Assembly (NCBI RefSeq): GCF_002078875.1
Contig: NC_034410.1
Coordinates: forward strand, 38,468,145-38,532,144
Source of the DNA: Numida meleagris
Lineage: Eukaryota; Chordata; Aves; Galliformes; Numididae
DNA length: 64,000 bases
Reading direction: 5' to 3'
Shown here: positions 26,101 through 40,335 of the stretch, one piece after another
Layout: the number at the start of each line of letters is the position of its first letter
Position numbering within the stretch: the stretch's first letter is position 1
Notes under the pieces: generated by a model
What the model saw: the letters and a program-made list of their open reading frames with translations, nothing else
Told to the model about the DNA's origin: nothing
Databases searched by the model: none
Position numbers and translations under genes: made by a program

Positions 26101-29100
26101 CTGGTTCCTGCTCAGAGAATACCAAAAAAGGAGCTGAAACGGAGCTCAGGACTTTGCATTTTCTGCAGCAGCCACAGCTGAGGACAGCTCCAAGGTTATA
26201 CTTTCGCTCCAATCCAAGCCTTCATTAGCACTACAAAATGAAATGTACCTCAGTTCCCAGAAGTCAAAACATCTGCTAAGCGTGTTTACAGCCATGTCAT
26301 CGACCCTTCACTGACTACTCATTCCAAAGCAGGTTTTTGTTTGTTTTTTGTTTTTTACATAAACCATATATTCTCAATCTGCAGAATGAACTAGGGATTA
26401 CTAAAAAATCCTCGTGCAGTTTGTTCCCATTTCTGTAAATAGATGTTCACTAACAGGCATGTGTGTGTGCAAGCCTTTCCTCCAAGCTGCTGAAGGCCCT
26501 CTTTGCTGCTACACAAGTGACTAATCTAAACAATTTGTATAGGAAGAACAAAGGTAATGAAGGGAGCAGACATCCTCATTCTTAGTTAGATCTTCTCAGC
26601 TGAGCATCCCCAACCACTCCTATTCTGTCCCGGATGCACAGCACAGACATACACAGTCCTTCAGCTGCTCTGCTAGTGATGTGGCTATGCTGAACTGTAT
26701 TTTGGGATGGCTCTCATACATTTTAAAGCAGCCTTCCTTAGCAAAAACCTGTACTAAAATCATTTCAATTTCTACAAAGAGTGCAAAGTAGGTTTGCTCT
26801 GGGTGAGGCGGAAGGCTATCTACCCCTTTGGGGGCAGAATACACTTTTTTTTTTTGAGGGGGGGTGGATGGGCCAGCAGAGGAGTTGGGGAGCACCTTTC
26901 GTTTTGGAATTTTGTTACTTGGAAAGAATACTTACTTGGTTTGGGAACTAAAAAAAAGAAAAATTGAAGATGTTGAAGCAGTTTACCGAGATGGGTTTTT
27001 TTGGTTGGTAGTCAAACAGTTCCTAGTTAATAGTCACTCAGTCTTGGAACAAAGTAAAAAATACTCAGAATATTTCTTCCTTTAGAAAGAAATAGAAAAC
27101 AAAGAACACACACATGTAGAGCCACGCTCAAAACCCAACGCTGTAAAGATTAAACAAGTCCTTTTCAAATTGACTCAAGTTTTCATCTTTTAAGCCTCAT
27201 ACCAAAATACTTTGTGGATAAAAGTCTGTTCTCACCTAGAAGTAAATACCAAAGCTTTACTACAGATGGCAAGTTATGCAGTAACTCACAACTGCAACTG
27301 TCTCAACATGCTTAACTACGGAAGGAACTATTCTGAAACAAACCGTAGCCAACTACACTCAAAACTATCCCGTCCTTGAACGTGTTCAGTGACAACAGCG
27401 TGAGAACTCAGAGCTAAAGTATTTGTGCTACAACAACCTTTCAACCACGTTTGATGTTCCACATGATTCTTGACTACACATATGAGGGCTTTGTAGCTAT
27501 CACAAACTTTTGTCCATCAGTCTTTCTTCCTAATTTTCACTTTCAGAGCTGTTCAAGGAGCATTTCATGTCACTTGTTACAATCAGCTTCTGGATCAATC
27601 TACCAAAATATCCCTTACCACATATTACAATAACACTACCATTAACACATCAACCAGCAGGTCACATCTATTCCTACAGCCACAAACTGTTCTTTTCTAC
27701 CCTCCATATTTTGCTCTTAAGATGATAGAGCAGTTACCAGCCCAGTCTGCTTTCCTGGGGTTCTGTTGCATCTCCAGGGCTGCACTCTCAGCACAGGCTC
27801 ACACATTGCTGTCACGTCTCGCAGATGGATATGGGCACAAAGAAATGCAGAGCTTGTTTGCCTGCAAGGAGGCCACACTGGCATACACACACATCTAACC
27901 TCAGAAACTGTCAGATCTAGGATAAGGTTTGTATTGATACTTTAAATTCCTCCCTCAGAAACAGGATTTCTGAGTTGCATCCAACTCAGCCCTTCCCTAC
28001 TGTTCCTACAAGTTATACATGGCCAACTCTACAATCTTTTTGAATGCGGCCCATCCATGAAAGAGCACCACATTCCCCTTTTCAGCTCTATCAAGCACCA
28101 CTGAAGATGGTTTTGTTCCGCTTCTTTATTATATAGCAACCTACTAACCTAAACTAAGAAGAGTTTCCTATCATACAAATTAAATATGTTTCTCCTCTTA
28201 GCAGACATTATTATCCTAGCAAGGGAAAACAGAACCCTCGGTAGGCAGTGGCTCATCATTTAACGAAATGAAATCGCTCATAAGAGCATGACTGCATGCA
28301 AGTGTTTCTTTGAACACAACTTCCACAAAACAGCTAGTTCACAAGAGGTGCATCTACACAGCACGCTTCAGCTAGCTTCGCTTTGTATAGAGGCACGTAC
28401 GCACTATCCGCGTGTTTACAAAACCAGAGCAGCATTCTGCACTGATGCTCTCTGGTGTGCTGCCCTACTGGTGAACTCCGGGATTTCTCAGGCTGCCGTA
28501 AGCCACTGGGACTGAGAGCATCAGGCAGGCTGGGAGCTGAACTCTCTTGTAATGTTATACAATCACACACTATTGGGAGAGCTGCAATTCTAGTGCCTAG
28601 AGGACAATGCTGAAGGTTGTATTTTGAACAGACATCAATGGTGAGATTACTATGGACTCCACTGCATAGATAACTTTGTTACTAATCTTGCAGTTCTGAT
28701 TTGGATACATCATGATGAAGTTGAAAAAAAAATTTATGTCACATTTTAGAGTACATACTTTCTGTACTCAGAAACAACCCCCTGCAGAGACTGATGGAAG
28801 AAATTCCTGTTCAAACAGAACTCTATCAAGAATTTTGCTTCCACGTGTATGAGCAAGTGGTCACCATGCAAATAGCTTTGAGCTAGCTAGTGTTTGTTTT
28901 ATATTTCTTTTTTCCTGGCAAAAGGAGGACGCTTTCCAAATTCAAAGCTACTCCCTGTACAACTACAACATGTCTCTCATCAGTCACTTTTACATAGATT
29001 TGTCTCTAGGCCTTTTGGCAGCATCTTTGACAGATATTCTAGTTTTCCTTATCTTAAAGTAGTCTTAGATTGCCACCTAAATAAACAAGAAGTATGAACC

Positions 29101-31533
29101 AGGGCTGTTTCAACACCATTAAGACAATCTAACCAAGCTCATACGTTTTTATGTTCTATAGTCACTTGTACAAACATGAAACATTCATCCCCTGGAGTAA
29201 TAGATGGCACAGAATGAACACTAGATGAGTCCAGATATGAAGCAACACAATATGGGACAGATAAAATTAACTGGTTTCTACTGACGTTATTTGAAGGACA
29301 CGCACACCAAAGCCTTATCCTGACAGGAGATTCTCAGGCAAGGAAAGAAAAAAAAACAACGAGGTCCATGTATTCACTTATGACACCCTCCAAATTTTAT
29401 CAAATCAAAGTGCACCCACATAGAACAGTTCCTGTACAAGATCAAACATCAGCAGATAACAAAATATTACTCTAGGAGTATTGTAAAATTTGACTGATTA
29501 TTCACCTACACATGTTTCTCCTGACAGAGAAGTACATCATGAATCTCACCAACTCCCATGGATCTGAGGCCTAACTCTTCACCTTCAGCTTTCCCTGACT
29601 CTTGAATTCTCCTTTATTCATATAACTGCACCCCAAACAAATATCTATGTGATAATTCACTGATAACACATTTACCCTTACTCTGATGAAAAATTATTAC
29701 CTACAAATCAATGTTCAGCAAGCTGTAGCATGAAGGTAAGGCAATGACTAGAGATTCTGATAAAGAAAGAGATAATAGATCCAGCAATACACATGCATCT
29801 TATTAGCATAGATGAGGGGAACAGAAAGCTGCAATCCCCTTTATTGCGATAGTGCTGGCAATCAGGGGAGCCAACAACATATCAGGCCAGGGTATCCAGC
29901 AGAAAGCAAGCCCTAATAACATTTTGCCACTCCAGCTGTGAAGCCACTGCTGCCAAGTTGGCACCAATGAGGAGCCCTATTCTAACATTGAGTAAAATCA
30001 ACTCAGCCCCTGATCAGCTTGGATAAAATCAGCACTTCAGTGGACGATGTTTAAGGGAATAAAATCTGACAAATCTAAAAAAATTAGTTATGAAAGAAAA
30101 CCTATACCTCTTTTGAATCCAGTCCATCCTTCTTCTCAAGAACAATCATTAAAATAAGGTTTTTTAATACTTCACGACAATGTTCTTTTTTCTTTCTTGA
30201 GTAATCATGTAAAAGAATCTATACAGTAGCACTGCCAAGACAGATGCACACATCATGCTTTTGAAGAGAAAAAACTAATGCTGTAGGACTGTTACTGAAA
30301 ACTCATGACTTGAGTGGCTATTTAATAAAAACGGTCTAGTGCATCCAAGAGGCAGCAAATTGTTATCTGATGTGTTTAACAAACACTTGGAATTCTCTAC
30401 TTCAGACAACATTACCATTTAAACTGAGTTCTAACTACCAAAAACACCACCAAAAAAGGTGCTTTCTGAAAAAGTTACCCAAATCATACAGAAATGCTTT
30501 TAATCATTTTAGAATAAGCACTATAAGCTATCTGTCTCGTTAATACAGCAGTAAGACCACAGTTCTATTCAGCGTAATCACTGTGCTACCATCCAGTGGC
30601 AAAAATATGAGCTTCAAAAAAAAGACGTTTCAAGTCAAATTAGAAAATGGAACAGAATTTACATAAGCTTTTATGCTGACTTCTGGAAGACAGGCAATTA
30701 TCTAGTTTTGCATACAGTCTACTTGTAATTTACCACCATAATTTTCTTATATGGCAAATTTGAACTTTCATAGCAAGCTTGCTCCAGGCTTACGCTTTCC
30801 GAGATGCAACCATGGCAATTCTGATCCAGCCCTATGAACTCTAAAGCTTCAATATATCAAACCGCACCCTTTGGTACACACTCTTCTCCTGCATTCTCTT
30901 CCCAAACTGGAAAGGAGTTTAAAGCTTCAAGACGTCCTTATGAACATGAGCAATCCCATTAAAAGTCATAAAACTAAAATGCTGAGTCGAATACACAGTA
31001 AACCAAGCATTAGAGAAATGAATAAAATACATAATTCAGACTGGAGACCTAAACAAAATATCTTCCATCAATATGACTCAAATATGCTATATCCAATGGC
31101 TTCAGGCACGTTGGCCCAGACATTTGTAATTCAGTATTTTACAGTCAATATGGAAATTTTAAATATTGTGGGAAAAAAATGCAAGAGTTTACCCACACAA
31201 TGGCAACTGCATGTCATAGCCAAGTCAAATTTCTAAAAACGTTAGACAAGGAAGAGCAGATAAAACAAAAAAATTGCATGGCATTTCTAACAACTTAGAT
31301 ACCAGGTCTCCGAAATAAATAAGAATGTATTTCTGAAACTATCAAATCTGTAGAGAAACTACGTATCTGCACAGAAGCAAACACTTTCTTTTACTGCAAC
31401 ATACAAAAAAAGGTTAACTACACCTTACAGACATGGAACGTGTCACTGCAACAAGCAAATTTCTGCCATCAGATAAGTTAAATACACATGCACAAATATA
31501 AATGTAAATGTTTAGCAGTGGTGGCAGGTTTTT

Positions 31534-31600
31534 GGGGGATTTTTTTTTGGGGGGAGGGGGGGGGGGAGGGGGGGAGAGGACGGGAGGAGGACAAGGGGAA
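31534..31600 (+). repeat. G-rich low-complexity tract, G-quadruplex candidate
   Basis: Several runs of five to eleven G separated by one A or a T tract, then ggagaggacgggaggagg, running into the CR1 copy. More than four G runs of three or more lie within about 50 bases on the plus strand, the template strand for SLC4A7. Confidence 0.85.
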
Positions 31601-31868
31601 ATGGTTTTAAGTTGAAGGAGGGAAGATTTAGGTTGGGTATGGGGGGGAAGTTCTTTACCAAGAGAGTGGTGAGGTGCTGGAACAGGTTGCCCGGAGAGGT
31701 TGTGGATGCCCTGTCCCTGGAGGTGCTCAAGGCCTGGTTGGATGGGGCCCTGGGCAGCCTGGTCTAGTATTAGATGAGGAGCTTGGCAGCCCTACCTGCA
31801 ACAGAGGGGTTGGAGCTTGATGATCCTCGAGGTCCCTTCCAACCCAAGCCATTCTATGGTTCTATGAT
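31586..31868 (+). mobile_element. CR1 LINE, 3' end fragment
   Basis: Plus-strand CR1 tail: ggacaaggggaaatggtttt, gaagttctttaccaagag, gaggtgctggaacaggttgc, ggaggtgctcaaggcctgg, ending ggtcccttccaacccaagcc and attctatggttctatgat. It is 5'-truncated and directly preceded by the G-rich tract at 31534-31600. It is in the antisense orientation within SLC4A7 intron 1. Confidence 0.93.
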
Positions 31869-34800
31869 AAGGGTACTTACAGAGACATCTTCGCTTTTAT
31901 TAAATGAGATATATGAAATGGAATTTGAGATATATGAGAAACAACAGTTAAGAGCAGAAATACTGAAACCTTCCCACCCAAAGCCAAAAACAATGTGTAG
32001 AGAAATATTTAAACAGAAAAGATTTGAATATTCCTGCCCTCTGGGCAAATCCCCATGTCTATAATGATGTTCTCATTTGCCTAGATTATAACCATATTAT
32101 AAGCAACCTCCCACTCTTTTTTTTTTTTTATACAGTGTTATGTTGCCTAAGTTGCTGTGTGCTAGCCTTAATCAAATGAGGTTGTATTTTAATGGCAACA
32201 TGGCACTCATCTCTAGTAGAAAACAGTACTTTACTGAAATTTAAATCACTCTTGAAGAAAATTAGATATTTTGGGCAAGAAGACATCACAGCTTTTGGTG
32301 ATCTTAACATTTATTTCAGAGCTCTTGACTGGGATGCAATTCATTTAAATAAAAGCAGCAGATTTCATATTCTGATTTTAGGAACCATTTACAGACTTCC
32401 TCAAAAACAGGTTTCTGAAAGATCTCTCTTAGAAATTTCAGTGTTTTCTTTCTTGAGCATCAAAAAGAAAATCAATATAAAAAGAATATAAAGAATAATA
32501 AGTGTATTTGAAGCTTGTTTCAATTTCTGATTGACCTCATAAGATAACTTGGTTTTTTATAGCATGTAACATTATTAGCAGCTTGTAGACATCCATACAC
32601 ACATATGCTCTCCTAATCAGCATCATCACTAATGCATTCAACAATGGAGGTATTGGTACCACAACGCCAGTCTCTGAGATCCACCTCGTCAGCATGCTTC
32701 ACCTCTAGTCTGGGTCTTAGTTTGAATTTAGAATGTAAGCCCGCACAGCTAAAAGCTCTGAAAGAATTAAGTAGCATTAGGAGGCAAAGATAGATATGCA
32801 GGTTTGAAAGATGCCATTAGCAGCACTCGCAGATTGTTTATAACAAGAAGGGTGGAGGAAGAGGGTGGAAGAGAGTTCAGAAGTTTCCTGGAACTCACCC
32901 TTTTCCTTTTTCTCTAAATAATCATTTGTCTACTTTTATAGCCTTACATCCTTATTGACATTTTAAAGCAGTATTATATTCCACAACTAAGCTTTCTTAA
33001 ACAAACAAAAAAATCCATTTAACTGCTCAAATATTTTCTAGATGTTGTAAATTAACCTGACTAGTCAAGAAGCTTATCAATACTTATCAAACAATGCATT
33101 TAATAAAAAACACAAATACAGGAAACACATCTATGCTTACACTGCTAAAAATCAAGTATCCCCAACCTTTTATATCCATTCTAAAGCACTGACTCAAATA
33201 CACATTCTCAATTCTTATCTTCATCACCAAGATTTTACAGACCAAAAGCAACAAAGATGCAACACAAAATATCTTCTCCTTTAAGTGGCTTCAATTCAAA
33301 CTTAATGTAGAAAATTATATCAACGCTTTTAAAAAAAAAAACAAAAACCACAGCTGATTCTCAGAATTTTCTAAAGAAGAGATCAAACCCAGAAGCCTCT
33401 GTTTATGTGTAGTTCTGTTATTCACAGATAAAATTCTGACATATAAGGACTCAGTCTCTGTATCAAGGAGTCCAAAGGCTGACCCCTAAGGTGATGAAAA
33501 AGCCACTGAAGGAGGGCAGCAATCAAAGGAGTTACAATTCATATCTGCATGATACTAACAGATGATCTAAGAAACCACGAACATAACTCTCCCATCCTAC
33601 ACTTGTCAATTAGAGACCACTTTACAAATCCATCGTGAGCAGGCCTTGAAGTACAGGCTCTCTCTACTGCAGTAACAAACAAACTAAAAAAAATGGAAGT
33701 ATCAACAGTAAGCAGTCAAAACCAACCCTCAGCAGGAAGGGAAGACAAACTGTGCTGCGCTCCAGACTTGTCAGTTCTGCTGTAGCTATACGCTAGGTGG
33801 CCCTTTCTGTGTTGAAAAGAATACTTGCTCATTGCTCTGTCCCTCTTGTAGGGAGCCGGTTACAGGAATACATCCAATTATTCAGTTTAAAGCAAGTAAA
33901 TATGGCACTGTTTCATTACATCTAGTCTCTGAACAACTTTGAAGAAACATTATCTCCATTAATAATAAGACTTCTGTCAAACTACACGCTACTAGTAAGT
34001 TTAATATGTTAGCTTACATAATCAGTAGAGGACACTAACGAAGAACAGCCTTCCCATTTTGTAGAGTTCCACAATCAACAGTACCAAAAGCTTTGCTGCT
34101 TTAGCATGATGTGAGCTCTTTTAGAGAGCACCTTTTTGTTTGACTTCCAATTAACTGTCCATTTTCAGGTCCAGATTTCCTACGACTTGGATTAATTTAA
34201 ACTATTAGCTATGATATAAAGCACCAGAGCTTGTTTCGAAATTTGTGTCCACACCGGTGATGCAAGTTCAGAACTTCACCACTGACAACTGTCATAATGC
34301 ATGACTGCAGTGCATACTGAAGACAAAGGGGAAACAGGATTCTTTTTGTAAATTTCTGGTATTTCTCCTAACAAAACTGCATTCTTGGGATCTAAGGGGT
34401 TTAGAAACACTTTCTTCAGTAATACAGATAGCACAAACCAGGGAAAACCAAAACTTGAAGAAAAAGATAAGTTTACATCCAGGAGATCACTTACAGTTCA
34501 GCTTTCATTTCTATCTGTTTAAAATCAGGCCACTGGAAAGCTGCTGTGGGTCTCTGTCTAGTTAATAAAGACATAAAGCAGGCACTTCACTAGGACCTTA
34601 GTAACCCATGTGAAAGTGAACCAGCAGAATAACATGGTAACATTATACAGCTTGAAAGAACTCGGTGTTTAGACATATACAAAGCAACAAGCAACACGTG
34701 AGTAGAGCTGTAATCACCCTCTTTCTAACTTAAACAGAGAGGGACTTGTCTGCAGCCACCAACAGAAACTCTCCACTGCTGCAACACAAGTGATGACTTG

Positions 34801-35353
34801 TCAATCCCTGCAGGTATGTGGAGAAAACGCCAATTTCTCCAGAGTCCCAAACCATTTTCTAGGGGAGACATCCCATGGGACTCTTTCCACATCACTGCAT
34901 ACAGACTCACTGCTCACACAGAACAGTACACTCAGTGACAATCTAATTCCTTTGAGGCCATCTGTCAACAGGTCAGGTTATGGATAAAAGCCAAAGTTCT
35001 TTCTAACAAAGAAAAGCATTAGATATTTTATGCCAAAGCTGGAAACCAAACAAACAGGGGAAAGTGAGAAAACATCCTTTGCCAAGGCATACTCAAAACT
35101 CACCTCTGTTCCTAGCTGCTACACGTGGATTTCCCGTGGAATTCTTGAGAAGTACCCTGGCCATGAAGGACCACAGAAGGACAGACAGAAGCTCCTCAAC
35201 ACCTGATATCACTTTTCACACGTCTCTTCCTTATTATCTTATTTTAATAGTTCCCATACAAGCAACAGGAGATTGAAAGCAGTTCCTCAACTCTTCCCCT
35301 CATCTTCCCTCCTGTACTTCACTTCAGGAATACTACCGGATTCAGAAGATGTT

Positions 35354-35845
35354 CAGAATCACAGAATTGCAGGGGCTGGAAGGGACCTCTAGAGATTATC
35401 AAGTTCAACCCTCCTGCCAAAGCAGGCTCCCTAGACCAGGTTGCACAGGTAGGTGTCCAGGCAGGTCTTGAATATCTCCAGAGAAGGAGACTGCACAACC
35501 CCCCTAGGCAGCCTGTTCCAGTGCTCCGTCATCCTTATTGTGAAGAAGTTCATAAGCGCATTTGTGCGGAACTCCCTATGCTCCAGTTTGTGGCCGTTTC
35601 CCCTTCTCCTATCACCACACATCTCTGAAAAGAATCTGGCCTTGTCCCTTTGTCTCCTGCTCCTTAGATGTTTATAGACATTGGTCAGATCGCCTCTCAG
35701 TCTTCTTTTCTCAAGGCTGAACAGACCCAGGTTACTCAGCCTCTCCTCATAAGAGAGGTGCTCCAGGCCCTTTATCATCTTTGTGGCCTGTCGCTGGACT
35801 CTTTCCAGGAGATCCCGTCTTTTCTGTAATGGGGAGCCCAGAACA
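35354..35845 (-). mobile_element. CR1 LINE, 3' end fragment with open ORF2 tail
   Basis: The plus strand begins with cagaatcacagaattgcag and ggaagggacctctagag, the reverse complement of the CR1 3' end, so the element is on the minus strand, the same sense as the host gene. From about 35845 down to 35434 the minus strand keeps one continuous frame encoding the C-terminal tail of the CR1 ORF2 reverse-transcriptase protein: RRDLLERVQRQATKMIKGLE, LSNLGLFSLEKRRLRGDL, NGHKLEHREF, FFTIRMTEHWNRLPRGVV. The 5' part is missing, as is usual for truncated CR1 insertions. It is an inactive fragment with no endonuclease or catalytic reverse-transcriptase core. Confidence 0.93.
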
Positions 35846-36654
35846 ATCAATGATCTGTTAGTGAAATTGTAGACTTGCACAACACAATAAAAAAAATTGA
35901 TAATTGCATTTTTGTAGTGATACTCAAGACAAGAAAGGCAGTTCCTCATGTCTTTGCCCCAAGCCTGCCAAACAACTGAACGAAGAAACAGGTTCTCCAT
36001 ACCATAATGTTGCCTTAATATTCACTTTCTTGTGTCAAATCACCACATATCACCTTGATTCTCAAGGCTTCATAACAAATAATAGCAATGCAAAACTCAC
36101 AATACCCAATATCTCATCTCAGAAGTATGTGCTATTTATTCTTAAGTGGAAACTCATGCACGTTGTACACACACGTCACACTTCTTGAAACAAACATGAA
36201 TACAAATACAGATATCCCTTCTGTCACTTCCCCAAGAACTCAGTTCCACTGCCTTCCCCAGACAGAATCCAGCTTGGGCTCCCAGCAGCATCCATAGCAC
36301 CCTTCCCAGCTCTGACACCTGCACTGCTATTGTTCATATCTCTTGCCACTTTTACAGCGTCTAAAACAAACTAGATTAGATCTAAAACAAACAGTGTCTA
36401 GAGACACCGATACCTTTCTCTAGCAGACATTTCTGAAAACAGGTACACGTTTGTCTGGTTCCCTCGTGCCTCTGTTGCCACCAACTTCACTCTTTGGCTC
36501 TGTTTTCCCCCAGCACCTGCAAGTGGCACTTGTGACTTTCCCCTAATTGCAATAGCCTCTTAAGGCAGATCAGACTGCAGCCCCAATTGCTTGACCTGCA
36601 CCACCTAACCTGTGGTTATCAAGCCCTTACAGACCTTTTCCAGGGGTAACTGGC

Positions 36655-36681
36655 AAAAAAAAAAAAAAAAAAAAAAAAAAA
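36655..36681. repeat. Poly-A run (27)
   Basis: Twenty-seven consecutive A, the longest homopolymer in the window, immediately followed by the palindrome AGCTTCTTG-T-CAAGAAGCT at 36681-36699. I do not recognise the upstream sequence as a gene copy. Confidence 0.95.
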
Positions 36682-39600
36682 GCTTCTTGTCAAGAAGCTG
36701 AAGTTAATTACCTGTGAATGCACTAATCTTCACTATATAATTTTGAAGTCTTGACCTATTCTCCTCCCTCTCCCCCCCCAGGAAACTCAACCACAGAGGT
36801 GCTTGATACGGACAAGGAGATAAACATTCATGCCTTGTACACACTGAAGAATATAATCTGGAAGAAGTCCACCTGGTTTGATACCTACTGTTAGCATATA
36901 AATTCTCACACAGCCCTCCAGGACCTGGTACTTCATAATCAGACACCTGGTACCACTGGTACCATAGCGCAAACAAAGTAAACATCTTGTCATATAATGA
37001 ACCACTGACTGTAACAGAGACAAATTAGTAACCCTATTTAGCAAAAAAGCATGTTCCAAATTATTTGATGTATTCAGATTAGCTAACATTCCATGATCAA
37101 AATAAGTTATAATGAGTTGCACCATCACCAACAAGAAAAGCACACTGAAATTTCTTGTTTTCCCGTATTTCAAGATGTACAGGCCCAGCTCAACCAAATA
37201 CATAACAATTAGCCTGGTGTATACAGACTAGCTAATACAGAGAGAACAGTTCACATAACCAAGAGACCTCAGAGAGTCCGGACTAGCAATTCCATCATTC
37301 CAGCAAGGCTGCCAATACCGGACTGAGGGTTCAGCACCGAGTTGCACCTCAATGCAAACAAAGAAGTGGCTCATCTGTTTTGCTACTGCTCACTAAAAGA
37401 ACCATAAACAACCACATTATAGCACAGATATCACTAACTATACATTAATACATTTAGAATTAGAACAGACTGACTATAATTTACAGACTTTTTTTTCCTC
37501 TGTTACAGATTGAAGCTTTATATCTTCACTATGCTTTTATAACTGGGATATGGGATTCACTTATTTAAGATATCCTCAAAATTGGCACATTATTCTCATT
37601 GAGTAGATGGGAAAATTTTGTTGTGGCTTGCTTTAAGTCAGACCTACAAGGAAAAGCAGAAATAGTAGCAGTCAATGAGTCTTCTAACAAATTTTTAGCC
37701 TATTCTGTGCATTCAAAACACAGCATACAAGTAGTAGATATTTTCTTAGATTTAAGGCATATGAAGTTTCTTCAGCTCCTTATTAGTATTTTGGCTCTCA
37801 CTTGGGACTTCTTCACAGCAGAAGTAACTTACTCATGCTCAGGAACTAAAAATCTCAGACTAGCACCATTTGTTAACACCTAATAGAATACTGCCATCTT
37901 ATTGCTCAACTGCAAACCAACTGGCTACCTACCAAGCAAGTATGCATTATACAAAATTTGAGTTACAAAACCTTGAAATTTAATTATCTACAAATGGATC
38001 CCTGATTTAAGTACATTGAAGCATGCCAAACAAATGGTTAAGAATCACTTGGTCATGGTGTTATCCCATAAAAAAATAATTTAAGCAGGCATTCTACCAA
38101 TTATCTTTCTTGGAGATCAGATATTTACTTAAACTTCTTTGTGTCCACTGTTATGAAGGCCTGAATCTGTAATTTCACATAGTTTAAATTAATGGTCATC
38201 CTAATAACTTTAAGGAAAAGCACTCTCAACTTTTGAATAAACTGATCTTCAGCTGAAGCCCTACCTGGATATATCTGGGTATAAAGCAAGATCCAAGAGT
38301 ATTTATCCTTCCGATATGCACGTATACGGTTATATATTACAGTAAAAGCAAAGTTAATGCAGCAAGGTATATTACAAAAAAAGTGTAAGTATACTGAATT
38401 GAAACTGGTCATGTTTTTGAAGAATCTAAATTGCAATCTCTTTATATACCATCAGTACTTAGATGGCAAGACTGACACCAAGGAAAAAAAGGCTGGCTGA
38501 TGTTCTTTCTTTTTTGACAGACATACAATGGCAATTTTGAAAGCTCAAGAATTCTCACAAAAAAACAGGCAGAAAAGATTTAGTAATTTTCCTTGTGTTT
38601 ACAATGTAGCTTTCCAGTAACACTTTTGAACACTTAATTTAAGCTGAAAAATGTCTCTCCACTCTATCGTTATGTAACTATTTGCAACTCAGCTAAACAT
38701 TAATGACAAAAATACATGTCTGCTTAAATTCCTTTTTGGTATCTGACAACGGCAGGCAAGCCTAGCAACGTTAATGAAATCAAGTTGAAAAAGGAAAGGA
38801 TTGCTGCTGCTCTTGTGTTTTATCACTTCCTTAAGTGAGTCATAACAATCATCTGATGCTATCTGTTTGTTTTTATATAAACAGTTTTAAAATGCATGGC
38901 TGGTGGAGTGTAGTTATTTGACAAACAGAAAACGAAGAAATTTACCATCAACAGCAACACCAACTGTGGCTATTCACTACAAAGTTTCTCACTTCCTTTT
39001 TCGTACACTGGGTCTGTCTGGAAATATGTTTGACATGTTAAAGAAACGTGAATGCTTACACTCAAAATAAACATACACTTACATAGTAGTATATCCCCAC
39101 AATAGTGAGGTACAAGCCAAAGAGGAAAAAAACATGCAAAACACACTCCCCCTAAAACAAACAGTTTACATATAATCTTTCAGTCTTTTTTTTTTTTAAG
39201 AGAAACAAAGAAGCAATAAATCTAGCAATAGTCTAAATAATAATCCCACCTTATTGTTTAGCAAGCTAATTAAAGAATATGCAATCAGTCCTTTGACTTC
39301 ACAAATTAGTCAAAGAACCCACAAATGTGCAATATACTCTTTGATTTGTTCCAGAGCAGCACTGAGAAGATAATTTGTAACGTTGTGGTCCAACAGCTTT
39401 GTTCTATCATGAACACATTCATCATCTTCACATTAACAAAAAACATTCCTGCTGCTCTTTTTAAGCTTACTTTAATAGCCTTTGGAGATTACATAAAGAC
39501 ATCCCATCTGAGTCTCAAAGCAAACACATATCACCTCTCTGAAAAGACAAAAAAGAAACCTTTGAGAGAATACACCTGAAAACCAGAGCCTGGCAGATTA

Positions 39601-40335
39601 CTAGGGAGAGAACAACATCTCTCAGAAGTTACAGTTACGTCCAAGTGAAGCAAATACTATGGATCGCAGATATGGTAGTTTCAGTGTAGCCATACAATAA
39701 GCAGGTGAAATACACATCAAAATTAAAAGTAGCAGTATCTTTCCAACAGTAATGGCAGCAAGAAAGACTGCTACAGAATCTGTACGGAAGAGACAATCGA
39801 GACAGAAAATTAATGTTCATAGTAGATCTGGCTACTGTGGGAAATCTGAAGGTTTTTTTGCATTCAGGCTCACAACAGAGAAACTCAACCCACTGAAATG
39901 CCTAAACCTGTCAAACTGCCCTTAACTTCACAGGGTTAATGTCACAACTGCATAAGAAGTCAGGCACACAGAACAGCTTTCATCCGATTTCACAACACCA
40001 CTTTCAACTTCACAAATTCACAGTACTTTCTACTGCATTCTTAATTATGTTTCCATTACTTTGTTTTTCAAGGTTTGTAAGATATAGACTAAACTTCCTA
40101 ACTTTTCAAGTAGGAAGGCTGAAGAACAGAAGTGACTTGCCCCAACAACACCTGTAACAGACATCAGCAACCACAGCAGCTCCCAGACCTTCTGGAAAAC
40201 AGAACATTAACTTCATTTTATCTATAAATAAACCTGAAGCTTGTTAACAGAATTAAATGAGCTCTCAGATAACAACCGAAGAACATCCAGTTCTCAATCC
40301 ATACATGTACTCAATCCATACATGCAGAGCCACAA

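Noticed and set aside
25895..26212. Minus-strand frame beginning MERKYNLG, which looked like the mammalian MERF-type NBCn1 start
   Set aside because: The initial codon is TTG, not ATG, the resemblance stops after three residues, and the required splice donor does not follow.
25621..26228. Overlapping plus-strand frames of 186 and 116 codons in intron 1
   Set aside because: They coincide with the CpG-rich patch, lack any recognisable motif and have low-complexity Ser/Pro/His/Arg composition. The region is better explained as regulatory DNA.
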